From NCBI GenBank assembly GCA_021234535.1, contig CM037837.1:806001-870000 (forward strand): a DNA stretch of 64,000 nt, written 5' to 3'. Positions 1 through 10,900 of the stretch are shown in pieces (the first letter of the stretch is position 1; each line of letters starts with the position of its first letter). The DNA comes from Stichopus chloronotus. Lineage: Eukaryota > Echinodermata > Holothuroidea > Aspidochirotida > Stichopodidae. The notes under the pieces were generated by a model. The model saw only the letters and a list, made by a program, of their open reading frames with translations, did not search any database and had not been told where the DNA came from. The position numbers were made by a program, and so were the translations under genes.

Positions 1-506
1 GAGTTAACTGTGTTATCTGGCATATATAAACGATCGGCTTACTAGCACCACATCGCAAAATGTAAGCCACGTAGGCTATCCTGGTACATATCACGGGCTT
101 ACCAAAATGCAACTTTCGACGTACTGGGACAAACCCAAACAAACCTTGACGAACGTGTTTAAAATTCTGTTGAAGGTTGAAACTCACTTCTAATTAAGTT
201 ATGATACCCACAAAGACACACACGCAAAACCATCTCCCACGTACACTCAAGTTCACAAGCTACCATCCACTGATTTTTTTCATTGGCCACTCAATACAGT
301 AACTGTTAGTTCAGGCCTAACCTAGCCTAACATTATCAAAGATGAACTTGCGCTAATGATTCTGAACGAATCTGTCATGTAAAGCTGGCAGCCAAAAGTT
401 GATATTAAAAACTTCACAGACACACTCATCAACAAAATTTTGTCCTGCAGTGCCAACGATTTTATTAATTGTAGCATACTAAGATGTTAAAACAAATTGA
501 TGTATC

Positions 507-698
507 ATGACTCGACGTTCGAAACTATTCCACGTTCGTGATGCGACCGGAACCAAGCAGTTAGCGTTTGCCGGCACCAACGGCCGGAGAGAACGGTTCT
601 TCCCGCTCCCATGCAGCTCTAGGCTTGCTTGTGCCCGTTTGTGTACAGCACCTCAAGTCTTCAAGAAAGTTTCAAGCTGTTCTATTGAGCGTACTTAA
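507..698 (+). other. GC/CpG-richer open segment, 63 codons, unrecognised
   Basis: Starts at a true ATG (507) and is noticeably richer in CpG than its surroundings (gatgcgaccggaaccaag, ggcaccaacggccggag). The translation (MTRRSKLFHVRDATGTKQLA at the start) resembles nothing I know. It could be an old coding fragment, part of a regulatory region, or chance. Confidence 0.2.
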
Positions 699-784
699 GG
701 AATTTTGGGCGGGAAAACGATCAAATTTATGAATGAATGTTTTGTTTACTACAGCAGAGCAGACGATAATTTGTTTGTCTTTTT

Positions 785-860
785 TAATGTTATTTCATTC
801 GGACAACCAAAAATTATTTCGGACGACCAGAAATTTGTTGTCAGATTGTCCGAAGGACAA
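785..860 (+). repeat. GGACAACC/GGACGACC dispersed motif cluster, copy 1
   Basis: Contains ggacaaccaaaaatt, ggacgaccagaaattt and gtccgaaggacaacct within 70 bases. The same motif set is found at 9535-9605, 10238-10335 and 10875-10945. Confidence 0.5.
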
Positions 861-889
861 CCTGAAAATTTTCTTAAAAATCAGGCCTG

Positions 890-975
890 ATAAATGGAGG
901 AGTTTTAGACAGGGCTGTGGGTGGGGCTAGAAATAAATGGCTGGAAGAACTGTCTGGAGTAATGAGTGAATGCCT
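890..975 (+). repeat. Short dispersed repeat (shared with 35188-35272)
   Basis: gtggaggagttttagacagg and tgtctggagtaatgagt here; gtggaggaatttaagacagg and atctggggtgatgagt at 35191-35272. About 80 bp of matching order. Confidence 0.5.
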
Positions 976-1804
976 TTAATATGCTATGAAAGTAACAAAC
1001 ATACAGCATGTGACCGGATCATCCATGTTGCTTTAATGTTCAGAATAGTCAGGTTTGTTTGACATTGATAGTAGAACTCACTAAAACTGGTGTCACCCAG
1101 TTTAAATATTTAAGTCATATAATGGAACGCATAGCACATTTAAGTTTATGATTATGCATCCTTGGAATACCACCTCTGCTTCATTAGGTTGTTCACTTTG
1201 TTCACTTGTTCAAGTGCTTTAGCAAGGCAAGTAACACGGCAAAATTTACCAATGGAAGATTATGTTTGAACCATTAAATGGTTTAACATGCAAACTTAAT
1301 GCTGGATAAATGGAACATCACATTTAGACTGATGCACCTATGGTATTCAAATCAAAACAGACTGTGAGCTGCACGACAGCCACACTGTATCGTTTGGGCT
1401 GCCTGTAATATCCCCAAATTAAAGCATAGAATAACTGAAAAATGCATTCAAATGTGATTTACCTAGAAAGCTTCTCAAACAACAGATTTTTCCAGATGCC
1501 AGCCAACACGGTATTTGATGATTAAATGCTAAAATAGGACAACAGGTGGTCAACTCAGACTTCTAGCAAATTTGGGAAAGCAATAATGGTACCCTCTAAT
1601 GCCACTCAGGGGTGGTACTTCTTACCTGATTGCATTTATCAAAGTTGACAGACTATATAAACAACCTACTCCAACTTGTTTATGTGACATTTCTACCCTT
1701 CCTAAAGGTTATCTGAAAATAACAGCCATATTCCATCAGAAAATTATTAATGGGCAATCCATACCACTGACATCAAATCACATTGGCCATCATCCTTTAC
1801 TTAC

Positions 1805-1910
1805 CAACTACCATCAGGGTGAACTCAAAACCTTTCTTGACTGATTTCCTGTGCACTTGGTTTGGTAGATTTGCAAACCCCACATATCCTGGAGTCTCTG
1901 GGTTTGAGAA
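1805..1910 (-). CDS. Septin exon 3 (N-terminal domain, up to the P-loop)
   Basis: This 106-nt exon has a good acceptor (ttttcattccag, just above 1910) and a consensus donor GTAAGT at 1804-1799. It encodes 35 residues plus the first base of a glycine codon. The text [20 protein letters not shown] is diagnostic of SEPT2-group septins. The phase-1 end at VV-G agrees with a split glycine that starts the GESGLGKS P-loop in the family. Confidence 0.9.
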
Positions 1911-4900
1911 CTGGAATGAAAACATTTTATGATTAACAGCAATATTTAAAGAGAAGTGCAAATGACACTTGTCAATTCTACAGGTGTGTTACTATGATAA
2001 AACAGACAATCAGGGATAACATATGGTAAAGCTATTGTAACGGAATACAGGAACTGGCACATCATACATGTTTACATGCAGTCTGGTTACTGTGTACAGT
2101 GTCCCTCTACATGATGGATGGACACTGACGACCTTTTTCATGGAAATCACACACAGTTTCCACAGAAGAAAGCATACAGGATTAACTTGCTAACACACAT
2201 CATCAATAGCATTACATGAAACAATCAAATACCTTAGGGAAAAAAAAATGATTCAAAATTACTCAAGTTTGTCTAATGACAAATAAAATCTGGCTCCCCC
2301 TCCACAACTATGCAGAATGATTACAGTAACTTCACATGAAACCTTGCAACACTTATGCAGCTACCTGTATGTACTGTATGTACAGTACATTGTATCTTAC
2401 TATTAATCTCAATTCAAGCATGAACCAGTGAAACTTTTCAGTGAGCTTAAATGGATTAGTGACAAACATGTATGACAGACTACTGCGGGCATACAGACAT
2501 CACATACTGTATGCATTCGGCATGCCTACGGCATTACAGTACTTCCCACAAAACTGGTTTACGTACAAGCTGTACTGTAGATACTGTACTGTCATTTGAA
2601 CACAATGATTGCAACACAGGGAGGCTTGTCCCTGTGCCCAATCAAGCTCTCAACAATGAGAGGAAGGTGTATGTAGTACTCACTTCTTCCGATTCTTCCA
2701 TCACAGTTCTTTACTGTATGTTCTATCCTTCCTGTGAGTCACTGTTCTCAAATTGGTCTCCTAATAGTGCAAGTATTTATTTACACAGTATCCTACATCA
2801 CTGATTTAACAGCTCTGAGAAAATCACTACCTTCCAAAAATGGCAGGAAATGATAGTTTAAAGATTATCAGGATCTGCTAATATGGTATACTGTAGTATA
2901 TACACCTACAGTGTAGTACCTTAAACTACTTCACAGCACCAAGGTTTGCACTAAGGGTTTCAAATAACAAAACTGAACTGTCTAAAAAGAAAGAAAGTAT
3001 ACCCGTACAGAAGATATCATATTTCAATTCTATCTTCTCCAGGTATGACATGTATAGAGTATGTACTAAAATGAAAGCTCTCTGTAGTGTATACCTAGTA
3101 CTTTATGCCTCATTCAGTACGCTGGTGGAGAAGGTTATCACCAAGTTATTTCAATAACAGCAGACCCAAGTCACATAAATTATGTGAATTTGTGGAAAGA
3201 GGGTGAAGTTTATGGTTCTGATGTCAGCAGGTGGAGGCAAAATGTTCTCTGGTCATTTGTACAGTATGCCTTCATGACAATATCTGTAAGTCAACAGCAC
3301 TGAAGGTACTGTATTTACTGTATTCATTGTTCTTTCATTCAAGGTGTACAGTATGTTGAAAAATAAACACTTTCTGTCATGTAAGCTGCAGCTACAATAT
3401 ACGAACAACATAGTTTAGTCATGATTCAGAAAAAGAAATCACAAAATACCTGTACTTAGTGAATCTGATAACGTAATAAAGGTACTGTAAGCTCATCCAT
3501 TGATATACGTAATTTACATTTAATCATATACTATAGAATTCTGACTTCTCCACAAGTGTTCAACATTTGTATTTTGTTGAACTGTGGTGCAGTTCTTAAT
3601 ACATTTCATGAAGACAGATCTAGACATTCTGCTAGTTTGTCATTTTGAAGTGAGTGTGTCTTCTAGAGTCACTATGTGCTATTTTTACAGTATGGATTAT
3701 ATTGTACAGTACTGTGCTGGCAGGATGAGGGGATCCTACAAAGAGTTACTGCACATCAGGGAGTTGGAACTCCCTGATTGCATCGTTTCATGCAAGACAC
3801 GTAAACCAGAGTTTTTAGAGTACAGTGTTATGTTACGGTAGCCGAAACTCTAGCCATTGAAATGACTGAATACAAATTATACTATTACCACCACTGGAAT
3901 TTCTAAAAGCCAGTTCAATGACGGAATGATCAACGATGTTAAGTGTTTGCACCAGGTACCTGACCGATGATGTCAGGAAATGGTTATGAAGTTGCTAGAA
4001 AGACCCAAATTTAAAGTTTTAGTTCAGTAACGTAAATCGCATGTGTGACAAAATTCAGCATAAATGCAACTAAATCACTTCATTGTCAAACCAGTGTATT
4101 CATATAGATATATTCAGTGGTGTATATGACACGCAAAACAAATTGTCAGGACTCGGTGCCGACCCCAATCATCGTGTTTCACTTTGTGACGTACCGTCCC
4201 TTACACAGGAAGGTAGCTACTGTGCAGTACCATAAGTGGAAATAGCAGCTTCTTTGCAATGCTGCAGAATGAAACATTTCATTCACATCATCAACAAAAC
4301 CAATTTTTACTTTCTTTTATCAAAAATAGATTTGTGGTGCAATGCTGTACGGTATTGCAGATAAATGAAAGTCAACAAATTTCATTAAAACTCCAATAGA
4401 TTCTCCAAACATCAGTTATCACCTTCAAGCAAAGTCAATTATACCTACAAAATCACGTCTTATTTGTTTACGAGTCTCACAAAGATGAGGCATTCCCACC
4501 ATCAAAATGGTAAACAATGAACAGTACAATGAATCATTCTTCTAAGAAAGCAGAAGATACTTTGGTTACATTTCTTAATTGAAACAGATTTTCTTCATTA
4601 AAACCACCTAGATTCACAATTCATCTAAATTAGGAAATTTGCATTCTTCCTCTAAGTAAGCTTGCTTTTATTGTAGTTTTGAAAGACTGATCAGTGGCCA
4701 GGACTTAACCTTTTCCTCACAGGATGCTGTGTACAGTACAGCACTTAAGTCCTTGGGACGAAAAAAAAGAACAAAAGATGCTTACCAAGCAAAAAACAGT
4801 GAAAAAACTGCAAAGTACTTAAGTTTGTACTGTGTACTATAAACAACTGTATGGATACCATGTAATGTTCAAACGCTGTGTTGTTTTTCAAGAAACTTCT

Positions 4901-7900
4901 GTACAGAGCATTGATAAATTCTCATCGCAGTTGTTTTTTAACTAGCAATGTAGACTTGCTGTTGGTGGACCTTTGTAATGGGAAGTGAGTGCTGAGCACA
5001 GCAGACGACTGGCTGTTTTTCCCAATACTGTACATCCTTCCATGGTTGACAAGGGCATTCGGCACTCTACATGTGCACATTATAATGGCACACCACATCC
5101 CCCTTTGGACACCTTTCTCCTGTTCTACACCAAATTCATATATACTGCACATGTATTAAAGTAAGTTTGCTTGACCATGGTCCTCACTGAATTACCACAC
5201 AACAGAGTGGGTAAGTGTAGGTCAGATATACTGTACATGGTTATGCAAAGTGCCAGAGGTTAGCACAAATATAGTGCCTTTATTATGAGGAGACAAGAGG
5301 CGAGTGAAGTAAATATTGACAGACTTTGTAACAGTATGGTGCTGGCCTGCTACCGTATGTATAAGTGTCATCACAAAGTATGTATTGCCATGTACTGTAG
5401 ATGATTTCTCCTTCTAAGTTCTGGTCACCGTGACCTCTACAGTGCCATGAGAGTGCATCCTGGTGACAAACTTGTGTATTAGGGATTGGTGACGATCACG
5501 TTCTAAAGGCAAGCTACTGCAGTTGTGCCACTGCAAACATCTCTTCTCATTGCACACAAAGTGTTTTATGTACTGGATGAGGGGGGGGGGAGGAGGGAAT
5601 ACTTATATTTGAAGGATTCTGCGAGGAAGTTCCAGGGAAATCCATCTGATTGAGTTGTTTCATTATATTCAATAAATTTTCCGACTGTATGCCTGTCAAG
5701 TTTCTTTCATTCACTTAATGGAAAATGGTCAAACAAAGAGGAGCCACAAGTGTCATTTAGGAACAGTGAGAACATTTAGTAATTAAACGATTCAATTGGG
5801 CTTTTGAATATTCATGACCAAACACTTTTCACATTAGCACTGTACTTATATTTACATGCATGCAGCCAGTACAGGTCAAGGTAAAAAATTCAAAAATGTT
5901 GAGTTTTTTTAACTGTTGGATGCAAAAAGCATTGTCATGTGTATGTACGTAATACCCTTCAAAATCCTCACAAAGTTATTGATGTCAACTCAAGCAGTCA
6001 CTGCTGACAAATGGAAGAGAGAGACACAATTTTCCCCACACCAACCAGCATTTGGGGCTCCTTCCATAAAGTTTGATCCTTCACTCTGCTCTCAATAGTG
6101 GGCATAAAAAGATTCAATTTTATGATTTCAAAACAAAGTGAGCATATCTGTTTGTCTTAATAACTAAACAGTACTATCTTTCAGGCAGGAGATGAGGTAA
6201 AATGTTATACTGACATTTATTGTGAGATAATACAATCCCCATTTTAGCACTTCTGGCAGAAGTAAATCCTACTGTAGTTTAGTAACATGACCATATGTGG
6301 ATCAAAGTCAAAGATGCAAGATTGTATAATACAGTAACATACAGTATATGTACAGTGCGGCACATACTGTATAGTGCATAGTATGTTGAAACAGAGCAAA
6401 CACTTTACCTGACTACAGTATACATATCCATGTAACTTGTACTGTACTGTACCTTCGACAACTAAAGCTACTGTAAAGTACTGTACAACTGACATAGCAC
6501 TTATGAATGGTACCCTATTTTCACTTTTATTCAGAAATTTTGACAAACCACTATTTGATGCTAAAATCATTAAGTTTGAGAGGTGTAATATTAGAACAAT
6601 GAAGTGTTTTATGTACAGTTGAGGAAGCACGTGATTGCTAGGAAGTGAAACACAAAGTCAATATGGTGTAATTGCTGCCTTTTGGTTAGTTGCTTGATAA
6701 GATGTATATCCATAACTATAATTTTCAGCTTGCATAAAACTATATCAAGTCAAGTGGGCTTGTTTCAAGAACATAACAAGCCTTCCTGAGAGGTTAAAGT
6801 TAGGGTATCGGTGGAAGTGGGGGGGGGCCACAGTTACTTTCCTTTGGATTAACTGTGCGGTTAATGAAGCAAAATCTGCTGGAGGAAAAACAAGGATTGT
6901 GTGCCAAGACATCCGCAGAACTTCTGTAACATATTGGCAGCCCATGCACATGGTATGGTACTACTGCAATGCATCCAACCTGTCCAACCAACGACTAGAT
7001 GCTTCTGACGAATGGCTGTCATTTTCATTTCATTTAACACATATTGGGCTATAAAAACAGAACACTATCTCAACAAATGTAAATGTATCTGCCAATCAAC
7101 TCTGACATGATAATTGTTTACATTTTTTGCGCAATTTGTAACTTGATGACATCCTTACAGTACTTTGGATTTTACAATACAAACTCTAAACACTGATACC
7201 GTCACAGTCACAGTTCGAGCAATGGACAGGATGTCAAGTGAGACTACTGTAAACTATCTGTTTTTTCTCAATCTAAACTACATTACTACAGTATACAAAA
7301 CAATACATCGACACAGTATCTTGATCCAACTGGGAAATCTTGTACAGGTCTCACTACTGTTATTCATCCCATACGTTGTGCTGTATGCGAAACCTGGTTG
7401 ATTAATCTGACCAAGCACATTATGAGCAGCTGTATTTAAGCATTACAGAATGTTTAATGACCAAAGGCATACGTGGTTACAGTGAGTGTTCATGAAAGTT
7501 GGGTCTTGATGGCAGGCAAATATCTGTTCACGATGCAAATTACGGTGTCACAATTCGAAACCTCTACAGCAACTAAATGTTTGTAATGCACATTTACGAC
7601 ATGCTAACTTTTCACCGAATACAACCTGAGAACTTAAGGAGATCAAAAAACAAAGCGAGGATACCTTCAACAACCAGAAAGCCAAAAGGCTTTGTGATTC
7701 CTTGCTACATGGTTATATTTCAACAAACATGAATTATTCACATGACAAGTATAAGATCAACTGCAGTTATTTTTCTTGATACACCACAAGCCTTTAACCC
7801 AAAATGACCTTTATTTTGGTGACCTAAAATGACCGCGACATTTGAAGTCCACCAAAAGCAATAGGGATCACCTACCCAGGCCATACAACCCACACATCAA

Positions 7901-10900
7901 GTACAGTATGAGTATGACATCAGTCAACATTATCTCTGAGCTCCAAGAAACACACAGTAATCAATGCTGCTTCTAGTCTTGCCTGTTGTTAGTTGAATCA
8001 AATAACTCAACCTTACCTCATCTGAACTCAGCTTGTCTGCCATATTTACCTCAAAATTCTTCATAAAGGACCAGAATGTTCTTGGGTCTCCATCCGTCGT
8101 ATGGTGGAATTTCTGCCTTAGGTAATTCCAACGCTACTTTGAAACTCAATTTCCTCCTTTGACTTTTTCAATGCTTCCTCCCTCTCCTCAGTATAATGCT
8201 TTTGGCATTCCAACATCCAGCTTTCTGCTTGCTCAAATGCTTCATCAGATAACAACCCAGTCAGATCAGCATGAACCTCTTCCATTGCCTCAAATTGGCG
8301 CTCTGCCTTTTGCAAATTTTCCTTTATCGACTCTGCGATAATTTCTTCCTTGTTACAAGTAGCTTTTAACACACTCAAAGTCCTCATAAGTTGACCCTAA
8401 GTTATGATTCCTCCTCAATATTTTTGCTTCCTCCATCCTTTCCGACATTGTGAAATATGATTGAAAGCACTCCAATTTGATTATTAAGAAACCTTGTTCT
8501 GCTACCAGCTGTTCCTCTGGATATTGATATTATCCAAATAAATGACAGAACAGATGGTTTTTTTATTTTCTTCATTTTTTTGATAAACCCATTAACATTC
8601 CAATGCATGAATGCCACCTTGTCTATCTGAGCCCATGATCCCCAATACCAAGACTATCTCTCTGGACAACTTATTGGAGGCCCCTCACACTAGAAGTTAC
8701 TCACTAAGTTACAAATGCAGTACTGTAGGGAGCAATCCCATTGAATTAACTGTGTGCGACGGAATCAAAAACTGAAATTGCACAATGTACAGTATCCCAT
8801 ATGCATTTGTACGGTAGTTTATAATAACCACAATAATGGTGTTTAGGCTATTATTATTGTTTTATAGTGAAAAATTATCCCTTCCTCTCTATTGATAAGC
8901 ATTAAATTTCATAGGGTTGTGAACCTGTTAATAACAGACAACCTTATAAAGTTTAAAACAAATCGGACCCACGGATAAGGAACTATGGCAGTTTTAACAT
9001 TTTTTATGTTTTACCCCATAACCTCATTAATATGCAAGATTTGGACACCAAAAACAATAGGGATCATCTACTCAATATGGGCAACCTACAGGCCAAAAAT
9101 GAAATTACTCAGAGTTACCCTTCTTGAGATAGAGTACGAGCAACCGCCACACACACACACACATACATACACACATACTGTACATACACACACACAACAT
9201 CAGGACTGCATAGATTCCCCTGCCTACGGCAAGGAATCAAAAAGCTGATTTAAAAAACGCAACACCAGAATGCAGGGTTCAGTATGCTTTTAGTTACTTA
9301 CTGTGAATGTACAAAAGTGTACGCCTACAATACATTCCCAGTATTTTGTTAAATTTGGTATCAGCAAGCACAGTTTCAAGTCTGGATGGATGACTGTGCT
9401 TGGCTCTCATTCATACCTCAAGGTACACTAAGATTGTGATGATCTTTGTCACCAAATGAGTGACTATCAAAGAGCACAAGGTAGTTCACACTCCACTATG
9501 ATGTAACAGGGATGATCCTTAAGCAACTGAAAATGGTTGTCTGAAGGACAACCAGCTGCAAAAATTTGGTTGTCCTCCCAAAAATTTGGTCGTCCTCCAC
9601 AACAGACATATAAAAACAAGAAATGTGCAAAATGTGTATTTTGCACAGTCAAGACCATGTTTGTCTTTCTTATACAGGGTGAAACTTTCCACAGCTAAAT
9701 TATACTACTGACTTGTAACTTAAAAGTAATGCTCAGGGTTTCTCCAAAGGGAAGGGGGGGGGGGGGTTTCCAGAAGGAGGCTTGTAAAATTCTACCTTTT
9801 CACTTCGATAATAAAAAAAAGTGTCATTATCTAGAATCACTGATGCTGTAAAGTACTGTATATATCATATAGAAGAAAATCTCTGTATAATATAATGTTT
9901 GTTTCAAATCAAAATATGATACATCACTAATCTTGAGTGGTACCATCACTATTTAGAAAATTCATACCAGCTCTCCTTGCACGTGGCACATATGGCCGAA
10001 TTCTTCGACTGCGATTCATCTATCTGGTACTTGCTGTGTACAGTAAAATCAGTTGAAACATGATCGTACACTGAGGCTGTTTGTTTGGCGTTTTACGTAC
10101 CGTGGATTTCAGGTTGTTTTGGCGGTTTTTTGTGAAAGAAAACAGATGTTTTGGAATGAAGTTCATGCATGTTAAATATTTTGGTTGCATCTCAGTGTTG
10201 AGTTGTACGCATTGTGTCACAATATAAATGACCAGGGGTAAAATTTGGTCGTCCTAAAGGACAACCTACGGTAGTAACTTTGGTCGTCCTACAGAAATTT
10301 TGGTCGTCTCGGATGACCGGACGACCGCTAAATTTCATCCCTGCGTAACTTACTGCCAAATACAATATTATAGACAATTCTGAGTCCTACTGAACTTACA
10401 CCTTACAGAAGAGCAGGTACATTATTCTGCTAGGAAGATCAGCTGCTCCAACAATTACTGTATACCTAATGTACATCAGCAAACTCAATCAGACTTTTAC
10501 CAATCACAGTATAGTGTTTGACTTTCTTACAGTATGTTGTGTGCACGTTCAGACATCATGCCATAGACATTCTTTCACTTTGCTCTTCCAAAGTAACAGA
10601 GTGTGACTTTTTCAGTCATTGCTCATTAGTGCTTCTACTGTATTAAAGTAGCATGTCATGTTCTAGGAAGATTAGCTGTTCCACAAAGGCCTACACTGGT
10701 ACAGTTGCAACAACAAGTGTTTAACTTATATCCTGAGTCATCAGGACCAGCGCTCATGTATGTCTTAAAAGTTCAACACAGTACAGTATTTGTACAAATC
10801 TGTGCCACATGGATAACATGCTGTATCATTACTGTTCTGTATACATAAAAGTCTTGAAATTTATGTTATTTCAGTTGGAAAACCAACATGGAAAATGCGG

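Noticed and set aside
1625..1665. Minus-strand segment reading STLIN before a GTAAGA donor, near the septin exon
   Set aside because: STLIN follows the septin P-loop, but the required GESGLGK text is absent before it and no microexon supplying it lies between 1670 and 1798; treated as chance.
6244..6630. 128-codon minus-strand open frame
   Set aside because: Composed of tactgta-rich repeat sequence with low-complexity Cys/Tyr/Ile text, no splice or family support.
8402..8617. Minus-strand frame with WNVNGF, similar to the start of LINE endonucleases
   Set aside because: Only one short motif agrees; the QETH, SDH and other endonuclease motifs are missing, and it abuts a BEL/Pao gag piece.
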